NCBI GenBank assembly: GCA_023548195.1
Contig: JAJHZJ010000693.1
Span: forward strand, 186,001 to 250,000
Origin: Bettongia penicillata ogilbyi
Lineage: Eukaryota; Chordata; Mammalia; Diprotodontia; Potoroidae
Direction of reading: 5' to 3'
Length of the DNA: 64,000 nucleotides
The position numbers and the translations under genes are program-made. Below, in pieces: positions 30,976-42,217 of the stretch. Below the pieces are notes generated by a model. That model saw only the letters and a program-made list of their open reading frames with translations, was not told the DNA's origin and did no database searches. Numbering within the stretch: position 1 is the stretch's first letter; each line of letters starts with the position of its first letter.

Positions 30976-31137
30976 ATCTGTCTATCGAATACATCTGGGG
31001 GCTCAGTAATCTAAATAGATCCTTGCCACCTAGCTATTCACTAAGGAGGTTGTGTGTGGTCCACACATGGGCATGCAGGCACATCTCTGAGATCCCTTCT
31101 ATCTCTCTATCTGTGATCTTCTAGAAAACCCTATTGT

Positions 31138-31194
31138 AAGGTCAGTTCATAAATACTTGTTGAGTGAATGAATGAGTGAATGAATGAATGATTA
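31138..31194 (+). mobile_element. LINE-2 terminus with (GAAT)n
   Basis: ATAAATACTTGTTGAGTGAA followed by GAAT repeats, as at many L2 3' ends. Confidence 0.55.
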
Positions 31195-32284
31195 GCCTTT
31201 CTTCTTTCCTATACTCTGATTGAAAAGTCTCCTTAGATTCTGCAAGATTGAGACTTTGACACCATTCACCTGGACTCCAAAGCTATACCTCTTTAGGCAT
31301 CTGATGAGAAGCAGATTTCCACACATTCCCCCCCTTTTTTCCTTCCTCTACCCCTTATTCCATCCAGCTTGTCATCATTCTACCTTTGACGGTAGCAGAG
31401 ACATCCAGCCAGGCAGGTTTTTTAATCAAAAGGTTTGTCTCCGCGCCATCTTCAAAAGAAGATTTCTTTTTTTCTTTCTGTGGTTCAAAAGATCTTGAGA
31501 AACACCAAGCTGAGCATATATTAGGTCTTTTCAAAGGAAAGGAAAGGGTCACAACTGTTTTCCATATCTTTTCGAGCTGGGCTCGGCCCCTCAGAGCCAA
31601 TTATCAGCACTGCCTTTCAGAGAGGAATAGGAAAGATCAGGGATTCTCAGATGACTTACTTGGGGGTTTTCAAAACCCATTTGGGGACTGTCATTGCTTT
31701 TCAGTCACCTGTGTCTGAGCCCTTTCTGAGAAGCCGAGAAGTTGTGCACTCCCTTTGACAGTATCTCAGAGCCAGAGACTCCGTCCCAAGAACTCAATGC
31801 ATTTTGATTTTGTTGCCTAAATAGCCTGCTTCTTCTCAGCGCCACAGAATTGCAGCCCCCTTTTCCCTCTTACTTTCCTGAAATGTGGCTCTCTTCCTCC
31901 CACCCCAAGTTCCCTCCCCGCTTCATTTCTTCCTACTTCCCTCCATTGCTTACAGTTATCTCCAGTCCCAGCTGTTAGAGACATTGTGGGACTTACACAG
32001 TAGCCAGGTTAGGGATGGTACTTCCATCAAACGGAGTCAGACAAGGTGAGGAGAGAGCAGTATGGGGCGGGGGAGGAGGAGTAGGGAAAGTTTCACCCTT
32101 GACTGGACAGCTCCCTTGGAGTATCTTTGTGAAAATGTGGAGATGTCCTCTTGGAACTTAGTCAAGGTGTTGTCTGACCCCAGGAATTGTTGATCTTCCT
32201 TGCGTGGTTCTGTCCTGAGAAACAACTTAGCTGGTTAGATAGAGGCTCCAGAAATTCCACTGTAGTAAGAGGCAGAAGCACTGG

Positions 32285-32286
<2 letters not shown>
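31195..32286. other. unassigned sequence, 1.1 kb
   Basis: Single-copy-looking island, GC-richer around 31560-31930. Overlapping frames of 81-110 codons on both strands (31355-31718) show no recognisable domain and no convincing splice context. Confidence 0.4.
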
Positions 32287-32354
<68 letters not shown>

Positions 32355-32373
32355 AAAGAAAGAAAGAAAGAAA

Positions 32374-32429
<56 letters not shown>

Positions 32430-32658
32430 AGAAAGAGGAAGGAAGGAAAAGAAAAAGAAAGAAAGGAGGAAGGAAGAAAGAAATGGAGGGAGGAAAGGAG
32501 GAAGGGAGGAAGGAAGAGAGAGAGAGGAAGAAAGAAAGAGAGAAAGACAGGAAGAAAGGAAGAGAGGAAGAAAGAAAGAGAGGAATAGAGGAAGAAAAAA
32601 GAAGGAAGGGGAAGCAAGGAAAAATAAAGAGGGAGGAAGAAAAGGAAGGAAAAGAAAT
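32287..32658. repeat. (GAAA)n and degenerate polypurine tract
   Basis: GAAA array to about 32430, then GGAA/AGGA-type degenerate purines to 32658. Spurious lysine/glutamate-rich (+) and serine/phenylalanine-rich (-) frames arise here. Confidence 0.95.
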
Positions 32659-32682
32659 AATTTATTAAATGCCTATTCCTTA

Positions 32683-32926
32683 GTCATTTCTTTTCCAGTC
32701 ATGTTCAACTCTTAATGACCTCCTTTGGAGTTTTCTTGGCAAAGATATTGGAATGGTTTGCCATTTCCTTCTCCAAATCATTTTACAGAGGAGAAAACTG
32801 AGGCAAATAAGGCTAAGTGACTTGCCCAGGGACACACAATTAGTAAGTGCCTGAGATCAGATTTGAAATTAGGATGATGAGTCTTCCTAACTCCTGACCC
32901 GGTATTCTGTGCACTGTGCTATTAAA
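32683..32926 (-). mobile_element. SINE, type 2 (MAR1-like)
   Basis: TCCAGTCATGTTCAACTCTT, GAGTTTTCTTGGCAAAGATA, GAATGGTTTGCCATTTCCTT, GTGACTTGCCCAGGGACACA, head side CTGTGCACTGTGCTATT. Confidence 0.85.
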
Positions 32927-33336
32927 TGCTCACTTAAACTTACTAAATTTTGACTAAGCATTCGAGAAACAAATCTGAAAGGGAAGACAACTCTTTGCTT
33001 ATATTCCATTAGGTGAAGATACCACTAATCTAGGTGGTCAAGGATGCATATTTTGAACTGTGAAGTTCCCAGGATGCTGAGGGGAACTAAAGGGAAGCAG
33101 ATTGACATACCCTTTGTAGTATCAATGGTTGTATTGATATAATGGTCATTCTAGAGCTAGAAAAAACACCATAAATGTAACTGTCCAATTGCCATCTAAA
33201 ACAGAAGAAATAAAGCTATTTTTTCTCCAGTGAATCTCAGAAAAATTAGAGTCTCTAAGAAATAAAATAACAAATATAGAATTTCTCCAGTTAGTCCCTA
33301 TAAATCTGTAGAAGATCCAAATACATAGAATATCGA
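32927..33336. other. unassigned sequence
   Basis: No recognised element. Confidence 0.4.
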
Positions 33337-33537
33337 ACACTAGCCTCCAGAGTCAGGGACTCCTGGGTTCAGTCTTGCCTGACACATATTGACTACATGA
33401 CCCTGAGCAAGCAACTTACCCTTCCAATGTCCCAGGCAACTCTGTAACTATAGATTGCTGAGCAGCAGGGCAGTTTGCACTGGTGAAAGGAGTTTGCTTC
33501 CTGGGAGTACTCTAGCTATAGACCCAATGTCACCTAC
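33337..33537 (+). mobile_element. SINE, type 5, head lost
   Basis: CTCCTGGGTTCAGTCTTGCC, CATGACCCTGAGCAAGCAAC, TGTCCCAGGCAACTCTGTAA, TGGTGAAAGGAGTTTGCTTC and TATAGACCCAATGTCACC. Its A-rich tail (AAATAAATAAAGG) runs into the polypurine tract. Confidence 0.75.
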
Positions 33538-33548
33538 ACAAATAAATA

Positions 33549-34026
<478 letters not shown>

Positions 34027-34544
34027 TCAAACTTTCAAAATTACTGTGACCTCAGCGATGACTCAAAGGTAGCTCCTGACCAACCAAGACCCAGTGTTGG
34101 AAAACTATGAATTCTCATGCCTCTAACTCTCGAATAGGTTAGATAATCCCTTACTGGGTATGTTGTAGACAGAATTCTTGGTCAGTCACAAGTTATACAA
34201 GAGGGTTATTGAAATTACTTTCAACTATGGGATTTCATATGTGAAGTTGATGTAATTTATCAAACTGGGATGGAGTATCTTTCCATAGCAGAAATACCAA
34301 CAAGATGATGGATGGGGAGTATATTTAACTGAATAATATTTATAAAGCACATCATAAATCTTCAAGTATTATTTAAATGTCATTTTTATGCCATCATCAT
34401 TATCACCATCATCATCTTCATCATCACAACAGCTCCTCCATCCATTGTGGATGGTCAGTGAATACTTGGTGATGAGGATGAAGGCATTGCTAGCATGTCC
34501 CAAAGCTTTTTTGTAAGTAAATAATAAATTGGTTTGTTATTAAT
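34027..34544. other. unassigned sequence with a MIR tail and a (CAT)n run
   Basis: 34332-34390 resembles a sense MIR tail (ATAATATTTATAAAGCACAT). 34393-34437 is a degenerate CAT triplet run. The rest is unrecognised. Confidence 0.5.
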
Positions 34545-34668
34545 AGTTTCTCCTGCTTAGAATATAAGCTCATTGAAGGCAAGGTCTGACTGGCTTTTGT
34601 TTTTATGTCCTCAGTGCCTGGTACACAGTAGGCAGTTAATAAATGCTTACTGGTTTGAATTGAAGTCC
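34545..34668 (+). mobile_element. LINE-2 3' end
   Basis: TTAGAATATAAGCTCATTGA, TTATGTCCTCAGTGCCTGGT, ACACAGTAGGCAGTTAATAA, ATGCTTACTGG. Confidence 0.75.
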
Positions 34669-35127
34669 CCACTCTAGTGAAAGGAATATACATCTACCCT
34701 TGTTTCTCAGCCTCTCCTTCCCCTTGCATTTCCAAACAAAGTGTTTTGCTCACATACCCAGAATAAGGATGAGCCCTTCCGCTTTCCACAGAGCCAGCGA
34801 TCAGGCTGGTAGGAGTGATTTCCTGCTGACCTCCAAATACTTCTACTTCCCAACTTTTGAGATAAACAGAGACATCAACCAGTGATAGAAAATGGCAACC
34901 GACAATTGAACCCTTAGGGGGAAACAATGGTGTTTGTTAAGTGGAAAGGGGGCCACAAGGACCACATCAAGAAATGTGATTTTCGAGTTTCCCCAAGGGT
35001 ATTAGCACATAATGGAAGGATAGCTAAATCTATATTCTAATTTCCTCAACTCTAAATCGATTCAATTGTTTGTGAATTCTCAAGGAAGGAGGTTTATTGC
35101 TGCTCTGGGTATTGTCAAATTGGTGAA
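34669..35127. other. unassigned sequence
   Basis: No recognised repeat. Anonymous overlapping frames at 34694-34927 (-) and 34700-34885 (+). Confidence 0.4.
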
Positions 35128-35316
35128 AAATGTACTGGATATGGAGTAGGAGGTTTTAATTCTGGGTTTTAATCCCAGTTCTCCCACTGGCTGCCTGTGG
35201 AACCACTGGCAAGTCACAACCTTTCTGGGTTTTATTTCTTCATCTGTAAAGTCGAGATGAGGGTAGGCTGGATAGCATCTAAGGCCTTTTTTAGCTCTAA
35301 ATTTATCAATTTATGT
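35128..35316 (+). mobile_element. SINE, type 3 (THER1-like)
   Basis: TTTTAATCCCAGTTCTCCCA, TATTTCTTCATCTGTAAAGT, GGCTGGATAGCATCTAAGGC and tail TTTAGCTCTAAATTTATCAA. Confidence 0.75.
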
Positions 35317-35325
35317 TTTAATTCA

Positions 35326-35415
35326 TATTTTATAAATGAGGAAACTGAGGATGATAGGCTAAATAACTTGCCCAGGGTCAAATAGCTGGTAAGTATCTAG
35401 ATGGTATTTGAAAAG
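35326..35415 (-). mobile_element. SINE core fragment, MIR-like
   Basis: TTTTATAAATGAGGAAACTG, ATAACTTGCCCAGGGTCAAA and TAGCTGGTAAGTATCTAG. It lies tail to tail with the sense SINE just upstream. Confidence 0.7.
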
Positions 35416-35449
35416 GTAAATAGATTATTTTGTCAATGATTTCTTTACC

Positions 35450-35885
35450 AATCAACAAAACAAGTGTTTATGAAGCCATGTTCTGTCCCTAGGCACAATG
35501 TTAGGTAGTAGGAATACAAATGGAGAAAGGGGAAAAGAAAAAGCATTTATTAAGCACCTACCATGTGCCAAGTGAAGGCTACTAGTGTTTCCATTTTACA
35601 ATTGAGAAAACTGAGGTAGGCAGAGGTTAAGTGACTTGTCCAGGATCATGCAGCTAGTAGATGTCTGAGGATGTATCTTGAACTCAAGTCTTCCTGATTC
35701 AATCCTAGTGCTCTGTGCCCTGTGGCATCACTTAGCTATGAATCAATCTCTAATTACAAGGAACTGATATTCTAATAGAGGAGGCAACAAAGATGTATGC
35801 AAATATATTCAGCATAAATATAAAGTTAATAGATACAAAAAATGCAAAAATAAGGTAGCTGGGGAGCACTAACATTTGAGGGACA
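35450..35885 (-). mobile_element. LINE-2 3' region, split by a MIR
   Basis: Left part 35450-35526 (AATCAACAAAACAAGTGTTT, GTCCCTAGGCACAATGTTAG). It resumes at about 35755 with AAGGAACTGATATTCTAATA and GAGGCAACAAAGATGTATGC. Confidence 0.65.
35541..35742 (-). mobile_element. SINE, MIR-type, internally deleted
   Basis: CATTTATTAAGCACCTACCA, ATTTTACAATTGAGAAAACT, AAGTGACTTGTCCAGGATCA, head side CCCTGTGGCATCACTTAGCT. The GATCCTCACAA segment is missing. Confidence 0.75.
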
Positions 35886-35989
35886 GGGGGAATCACAACT
35901 ACCCTAAGTTTTTCCCACCCTGAGCCTTCTCTCTGTGTTGGTTGTTAACCATTGTCAAGCATTTATCACAGACTCCCTGTATCTCATCT

Positions 35990-36235
35990 TTGGCAGAGAG
36001 TTCACAGGTCATTTAGTTCAACTCTAAGAGGCATTCCCTCTATGACATCCTCAACAGGTACTCCTGCTTTTATTGTAAGACATCCAGCAAGGGGGCACCC
36101 ACTATCAGAGAAAGATGTTTTCTCTTGCATCAAGGCATGCAAGTGTTGGGCCAAGCCATCCCTGATAAGACAATCAGGTCTGTTTGTATGATATGTGCTC
36201 CTCAACGTCACCTCTGAACTTTCCAGAATGAAGCA
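35990..36235 (-). mobile_element. L3/CR1 LINE fragment
   Basis: CACAGGTCATTTAGTTCAAC, ATTCCCTCTATGACATCCTC, CATCCAGCAAGGGGGCACCC. Firm to about 36130; beyond that the match fades. Confidence 0.55.
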
Positions 36236-36340
36236 GAGATTGCCATTTGATAGCCTCTGGTTAAAGCAGAACCAAAGAGAAATTATTGGGAATCCTCCTT
36301 TGGGAAGTCTGTCAAGTTCCCTCCAAGTTAATAGTTTTTA

Positions 36341-36448
36341 AGAAAGAAAGAAAGAAGGAAGGAAGGAAGGAAGGAAGGAAGGAAGGAAGGAAGGAAGGAA
36401 GGAAGGAAGGAAGGAAGGAAGGAAGGAAGGAAGGAAAAAGAAGAAAAA
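36341..36448. repeat. (GAAA)n(GGAA)n array
   Basis: About 95 bases of near-perfect GGAA after a short GAAA start, with an AAAAAGAAGAAAAA end. Confidence 0.95.
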
Positions 36449-36939
36449 CTTCAAAATGAACTTCTGTAATGATTTTTGCTCTTTCTTGAAAAATAGGCAC
36501 AAACTTGCATTTTATCCCAGAGACTTTGAAATTAGGTTTTGGGAACTGACAGCACTTTCAATTGAAACAGATTACCAAGGTGAGGTTGGACTTCTAATGG
36601 AAATCTCTGTAATAGGATTACGTGGAGTTTTTTTTTAATCTTTCCCATGAAGATGCAGCATTGTCACATGGCAGCTGTGCGGGGGTGAAGAACTTGTGTT
36701 TTTAATCTCTCCAGACATTTATTATCTGTTTTTTTCAGTGATGGAGAAGTGAGGTCACATCCCTAGGGTGTCGTGCTTTCTATCTGCAAGCAAGCAGGGA
36801 AAAGCTATTAGTCAAAACACATGAAATTGGATCTCACCAAAGATGTGATTTCCATTAGACTTTGATTCTTGAATATGATGGGGGGCACTTGGGTCAGTGT
36901 AAGTTGGGGTGTCCTCATCAGTGGATGACTTAGCTTATT
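36449..36939. other. unassigned sequence
   Basis: Single-copy-looking, AT-rich. 36450-36640 (CTTCTGTAATGATTTTTGCT, TTCAATTGAAACAGATTACC) is one of the better candidates for a conserved noncoding element, judged only by lack of repeats. Confidence 0.35.
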
Positions 36940-37063
36940 CCATTCAATTTAATTCAGCAAATGTTTCTTAAGCACCAACAATATGTAGAGTATGGAGCTA
37001 GGTGCTGGGATATAAAGGCAAAACCAAAATGGCCCCTTCCCTCAAAGAGCTACCATTCTCACT
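36940..37063 (-). mobile_element. LINE-2 3' end
   Basis: AATTCAGCAAATGTTTCTTA, GAGCTAGGTGCTGGGATATA and CCCTTCCCTCAAAGAGCTAC. Confidence 0.7.
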
Positions 37064-37077
37064 ACAATTTGCTTCCT

Positions 37078-37345
37078 AGGGCTCATAGATTTAGAGCTAG
37101 ATAACTATTTAGTGGTCAAATAAGTCATCCTTCATTTTATAGAGAAGGAAACTCAGGCAAAGGGATGTCATCAAATCTCAAAATTATGATTGGATCATAT
37201 ATCTGGGGAGGGAATCATGGGCCATCTTGTCATAGACTCATAGGATTCTAGCTCAATAGCTACAAGGGGCTTCAGAGGTCAAGTATTCACCAACAACCTC
37301 ATTGAACAGATAAAGAAACTGAGGTCTAGGAGGTTGTGACTGTGA
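37078..37345 (-). mobile_element. two SINE type 3 fragments in tandem
   Basis: First at 37078-37180 (GGCTCATAGATTTAGAGCTA, CATTTTATAGAGAAGGAAAC). Second at 37222-37342 (CATAGACTCATAGGATTCTA, AAGGGGCTTCAGAGGTCAAG, AGATAAAGAAACTGAGGTCT). Both lack their heads. Confidence 0.65.
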
Positions 37346-37592
37346 AAGGAAGGAAGAAGGAAGGAAGGAAGGAAGGAAGGAAGGAAGGAAGGAAGGAAGG
37401 AAGGAAGGAAGGAAGGAAGGAAGGAAGGAAGGAAGGAAGGAAGGAAGACAGAGAAAGGAAGGAAGTAAAATAGGGACAGAGGAAAGGAGGAAGGGAGGGG
37501 AGTGATGATGAGAGGGAGGGAAAGAAGAAAGAAGTAAGAGAGGGATGGAAGGAAGGAGGAGAGGGAAGATGGAAGGGAGGAAGAAAAATGAA
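37345..37592. repeat. (GGAA)n and degenerate polypurine tract
   Basis: Clean GGAA 37363-37446, then irregular purines to 37592, ending at the 3' terminus of an antisense MIR. Confidence 0.95.
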
Positions 37593-37593
37593 A

Positions 37594-37852
37594 TAAAATT
37601 TTATTAAGTAGCTAGCATGTGCCAGGCACTGTGCTAAGTGCTTTACAAATATTATCTCATTGGATCCTCACAACAACCCTGGGAGATACGTGCTGTTGTT
37701 ATCCCCACTTTTCAGTTGAGGAAAGTGAGGCAGACAAAGGTTGATTTTCCTAGTGTAACCAAACTAGTAAATGTCTGAGGCTGAATTTGAACTCATCTTC
37801 CTGAGTCCCAGGTCCAGTGCTCTGTTATTCACTGTACCAATACTAGGAGGTT
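37594..37852 (-). mobile_element. SINE, MIR-type, full length
   Basis: GCATGTGCCAGGCACTGTGC, ATATTATCTCATTGGATCCT, CACAACAACCCTGGGAGATA, CTGAATTTGAACTCATCTTC, head side TTCACTGTACCAATACTAG. Confidence 0.85.
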
Positions 37853-38019
37853 ATCTCAGAAGGAAGGTGCTGGGGGCGGTGGGAGGGGAGAGTAGGGAGA
37901 AGAGTCCTTTCCAAGTAGGTGTAAGTAATCGAGCCTTTCAAAGGTATGGAAACAAGGTACTTACATGTAGAACCCCTATTCTAATCGATGTGATATGTCA
38001 TTTGCTATGCTTATAACCA

Positions 38020-38778
38020 GTCAGAGGGATTTCTTCAGCTAAGTCTCACATGGCATGAACTTGGGACCGTTCACCATCCTAGTTGCTCTCCTCTGAACAT
38101 CACATCAATGTCTTTCTTAAAATGCAGCACTAAAGACTGAACATTAAGCTCCACATATTCCTTAACCAGCAAAGACTAGAAAGGAACTGACCATTATCTT
38201 CCTATTTCTAGAAAATTTGTCTCTCTTAAGGCATTAAGAGATTTTGTTCACTTTCTTAGCTACCATTTTATCACAGTTGTTCTTAGCTCAGTTGGTTCAA
38301 ATTGAACTTGCAGATTACTAAAACCTTTAGAACTTTTAAAAATATATTGCTATCTAGCCTTGTGTCTTCACTTTGACCTTGAAAAGTTGATTTTTTGAAC
38401 CCAAGTATAAGACTTGACATTTATCCCTATTGAAATGTTAGTCAGTTGACCCAGTCAGTAAAGGCACTGGTGTCGAAGTCAGGAGACCTGAGTTCAGTGT
38501 CTCCTCAGACATTTACTAACTAGCTGTGTAACTGAGTAAGTCACTCAATAAGTAAGGAACCTCTCTAATCCTCAGTAAAGTATTCCTCATCTGTAAAATG
38601 GGGAACATAACAGTATCTACATTGTAGGGTTGTTCTGAGAATCAAATGCGATAACATATGTAGTCATTTGCCAACTTATACATGCTATGACGATGATGAC
38701 AATAGTGGTGGTGGTGGTGAGGATGATGATGAAAATTTTCATCTTGTTGGAGTCAGCTCAATACTCTCCCCTCTCAAG
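38020..38778 (-). mobile_element. L3/CR1 LINE, split by a MIR
   Basis: Left part: CATGAACTTGGGACCGTTCA, CATCCTAGTTGCTCTCCTCT, AATGCAGCACTAAAGACTGA, CAAATTGAACTTGCAGATTA, ACTTGACATTTATCCCTATT (to about 38440). It resumes at 38731 with TTTTCATCTTGTTGGAGTCA. The ends join in register. Confidence 0.7.
38445..38698 (+). mobile_element. SINE, MIR-type
   Basis: TGACCCAGTCAGTAAAGGCA, ACCTGAGTTCAGTGTCTCCT, TTCCTCATCTGTAAAATGGG, CATTGTAGGGTTGTTCTGAG, end CTTATACATGCTATGACG. A degenerate GAT/GGT triplet run (38690-38730) follows. Confidence 0.75.
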
Positions 38779-39833
38779 TTCTCCTTGAAGGGAATACCCA
38801 GTGTTTGCCTTCCCTACTTGTCTAGGAGAGCTCAAATAGAGTGAGGACATATTCTTTTCTTCATCACCTCACTGATTCCTTCCAGTCTCCTACTCTTCTT
38901 GCAACTGGCCATTCATTTTGAGGTATTCCAAACCCCAATAAGCTTATTTCTTCAGCCCACCTCCTACACATCTTTTCAAAGCTGTGTTCTGTCAACATCA
39001 AAAAAAAAAGATTCATCAGGGAGACTTTCTTCCAGACTTCTTGTGCTTACTGCCTTGCTAATGTTTCTCGGTACAAATAAACAATAGTTCATCTTTATTA
39101 GGAAATCAGTATGTTCCTTGCTGTCATGCAGGCAAATAATGGGCTGATAGTAATGGTGAGAAAACTTGCCATAGGGCTGACAGGACATTTGGTGATTGTG
39201 CTTTACTCCCTTCTCCAACGTGAGTCTTCTCTGCTGTGGTTTCTGATTGCAAGCTCTGGGAGGTAGTCATTCAAGACAGGGAACTTCACGTTTCATTAAC
39301 GTCTCCTACTTAAGAATCTCCAAGTGGCTTATGGTCTGACCCTGAGTGAGAGAGGTTCTTTCCCATTCTCAAACACTTACCATTTTATCACCATCCAATG
39401 GGCCACAGGCTTTGGCATGTCCTGGTGATTTGGAGCAAGGGATGATCTCTGATTCTCCCTGGTGCCTCTGCCCTCTCAGCTTGGAACCTGTGCTGGATGT
39501 GATATCTTGGACATGGTTTGTGTGCCTAGTGTCATTAGAGCGATTCAGGGAAGTCATACTTGAGTACAAGGTTGGGGTAGGCTGCACACACAGGGTTTCT
39601 TTTGGGGAGACAAGTGGAGAGGGAGGCAAGTGATCAAGGGGGGGTTAAAGCAGAAACTGGGGCAGAATTATTACCTAGGAAATGTTGTGATAAAGGAGCT
39701 GCCTTCTAGGTCTAGCTGCTTGCTGCATACCTGGAATCCCCTTGCCAAGGAATGCCCCTCCCCTTTAGGGAAGTAACGTTGGGTAAGTTAATTAACTTTG
39801 GGTCAGTTTTCTAATCTGTAAGATGGGAGGGCC
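38779..39833. other. unassigned sequence, 1.05 kb
   Basis: Single-copy-looking island. Overlapping 86- and 95-codon frames on opposite strands at 39346-39633 have no recognised domain. A SINE-core-like scrap at 39785-39830 (TCAGTTTTCTAATCTGTAAG). Confidence 0.4.
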
Positions 39834-39975
39834 AGTCATTTAACACGCATTTATTAGGAACTTATTCTGTACAAGATATTTTGCTAAGCATTGGTAATAC
39901 CAAAAGAAAAAAAGCGGGGGGAGTCACTGCCCTCAAGGAACTTATAATCTAATGGGAGAAACAACATATAAATAG
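39834..39975 (-). mobile_element. LINE-2 3' end
   Basis: TTAACACGCATTTATTAGGA, TTGCTAAGCATTGGTAATAC, GCCCTCAAGGAACTTATAAT and GGGAGAAACAACATATAAAT. Confidence 0.75.
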
Positions 39976-39984
39976 TTGGGTATA

Positions 39985-40110
39985 AACCCTTCTGCTTCCC
40001 TTTCCTTTTTGCCTTCTCCTTGCTTTTTCTCTTTCCCCCTTTCCTCTTCTCCTTCCCCTTCCTTCCCCCACACCCTTTTCCCTTTCCCATCTCCACCCCT
40101 TCACCCACCA
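39985..40110. repeat. pyrimidine-rich low-complexity tract
   Basis: CTTCC/TTTCC-rich + strand without a fixed unit. Spurious lysine/glycine-rich antisense frames. Confidence 0.8.
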
Positions 40111-40680
40111 GCTTCCCTGACCTTCATCCCCCATTGTTTACTGTCCTGCATTCTAGGACCAAGCAGGAAGTCTAAAATCTATCTCACAGGATGGCCCCCC
40201 CTTCCATTATGCCTTCTTTCACCACAATGGTTGGACAGCTCACCCCCTGAATTCATTAGGATCTATGGATTTGGGACCCAACTGTTAATTGCTCCTGTGC
40301 TCAAAACTTGATGCATCTGTCCTGAGTAATCCTGGTGCATGCTGGGAGAACATAAAATACTGTAAGACAGTTTGGGATTTTCCTCACTTCAGTGAATATT
40401 CCTCCAGCTAATTTGGAGCCTCAGGGATGGTCATATTGGCTCACAGATTCTTGGTCTTTGACTTTGCTTGGCAGGGGAGCAGGAAGGGGGAATGGCAGGT
40501 TCTGTGGAAACCTATCAAGTGGCACATAGTGTTTTCAAAGTGTGCCTAAGTGTGTTTTTAATGTATTCATGAATCATATACAATATGGCCTTAGGCAAGC
40601 CTCCTTCATGACTCAGAGCCTGGAATCAAGATAGACATATTACCGTCATCCTCTTGAACAATATGGCAGAGAAACTTTTC
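40111..40680. other. unassigned sequence
   Basis: No recognised repeat or gene. Confidence 0.4.
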
Positions 40681-40866
40681 AAGTAGAATGAATGCTGATA
40701 GTCAAAGTACCTGGCTTCAAACTTTGACTCTATTGCTTACTATCTGAGTAACCCTTGGGCAATCACTCCATTACTTTGGCCTCAGTTTCCTCAAATGCAA
40801 GATGAGGAAGTTTGAACTAAATAATCTCTGAAGTCTCTTTTAGGTCTAAATCTCTATTATGAATTC
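40681..40866 (+). mobile_element. SINE, type 3 (THER1-like)
   Basis: CCTGGCTTCAAACTTTGACT, CTCAGTTTCCTCAAATGCAA, AACTAAATAATCTCTGAAGT and tail TTTAGGTCTAAATCTCTATT. Confidence 0.75.
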
Positions 40867-40869
40867 TAA

Positions 40870-40990
40870 TTCAATCTAATAAGCTTTTATTAAGCACCCC
40901 CTGACATATCTAGCACTATGCTAGGCACTGGATATATAAAATCAGAAAACTAAATAGTACTTCCCATTCAGGCGCTTACATTTTATTCTT
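40870..40990 (-). mobile_element. LINE-2 3' end
   Basis: ATTCAATCTAATAAGCTTTT, CTAGCACTATGCTAGGCACT and TTCAGGCGCTTACATTTTAT. Confidence 0.7.
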
Positions 40991-41284
40991 TCAGAATCTT
41001 AAGACAGTCTACTTGCTTCATATAATTAGCTCTATTACTTACAACCTGTGTTACTAGGCTAAGAAAACAGACATATCTACAGTAAATCCACTTGGAACAC
41101 TTGTGGACAACTGGTCAGAGGGCATGGAACAGAGAAATTAAGGTTATTAAGTGCCTCATTCTTACTCCCCTTTTCCCATCAGCCCTAGGACTTTTCCTTA
41201 AAGACTCCTGCCTGCTGGTATCTAAGTTATCCACAATTCAACTCCCACTTAAATTTCAGCTCTGATCTCTGATCCTTGGCAGCT
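40991..41284. other. unassigned sequence
   Basis: No recognised element in these 294 bases. Confidence 0.4.
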
Positions 41285-41468
41285 GTGTACCTATGGTCGT
41301 CAATTTACCTCTCTGTGTTTCAGTTTCCCCATATATATATATATGTGTGTGTGTGTCTGTGTGTGTATTTATGTATATACATATATATACACACACATAT
41401 ACACATATATAGTACTTGTATCACAGGATTCAGTTTCCATATATATATGTGTGTGTGTGTATTTATGC

Positions 41469-41499
<31 letters not shown>

Positions 41500-41560
41500 C
41501 ACATATATAGTACCTGTATCACAGGATTAAATGAAATAATGTATGGAATCAGTTTATCAA
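41285..41560 (+). mobile_element. MIR-like SINE with a duplicated, microsatellite-bearing core
   Basis: SINE core CTCTCTGTGTTTCAGTTTCC at 41310. From 41321 a unit of core start + TA/TG/CA repeat + AGTACTTGTATCACAGGATT occurs twice: 41321-41430 and 41431-41528. The normal tail TAAATGAAATAATGTATGG follows the second copy. Confidence 0.75.
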
Positions 41561-41654
41561 CCCAAACACATTCATTGAACTCCTCTACTGTATCCCAAGT
41601 ACTATATTAAATGTTAGAAATGTAAAGGCTTGCCTTGGTTTTCTTCAAGTTTTA

Positions 41655-41893
41655 GTCAAAGTTCCATCATCTTGGAGAAGCCTTTCATAATGCACCTTAA
41701 TGTTAGTGTCTTCTCTTTGGACAACCCTGAATTCATCTTGTATATATTCTGTTTGTACATAGTTGTTTACATGTTATCTCTTCCATTAAACTGGGAGCTC
41801 CTTGAGAGCAAGAGCTGTTTTTGCCTTTCTTTGTATCACTGGTACTTAGCACAGTGCCTGGTCACATAGTAGGCATTAAATAAATATGAATTT
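41655..41893 (+). mobile_element. LINE-2 3' end, good copy
   Basis: ATCTTGGAGAAGCCTTTCAT, TTGTACATAGTTGTTTACAT, CTGGGAGCTCCTTGAGAGCA, TTTCTTTGTATCACTGGTAC, AGCACAGTGCCTGGTCACAT, then ATTAAATAAATATGAATT. Confidence 0.85.
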
Positions 41894-42217
41894 ACTTCAC
41901 AGTCTAATGAGAGAAACAAGTACAGATATAGGCACAGAAAAGATACATACAAGTAGATGCATGGTAATCTTGTGATGGGGAAGGAGAAAAATGAGTTTGG
42001 AGAGTACTAGTGACTAGGGAGGGCAGAAAAAGTCCTGCAGAAAAGATTGAGCAGAGGTTTAAAGAAGATCAGAAATGTGAAAAGTTGGAAATATATTCCA
42101 GGCATGATGGGAAAACCAATGCAAGGCATGAAGCTTGAGCATAGTGTGTGTGGGACAGTAATGAAAGTAGTGTAAAGGACTATGGAGTGTGTATGGAGAG
42201 GAGTAATGCATATGTAA

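Noticed and set aside
31355..31718. Overlapping 81-110-codon frames as a possible gene
   Set aside because: No motif, no codon pattern and no promoter or polyadenylation context that I can support.
37345..37592. Regularly spaced repeats that might suggest an array system
   Set aside because: Simple-sequence repeats without unique spacers in an animal genome; not a CRISPR array.
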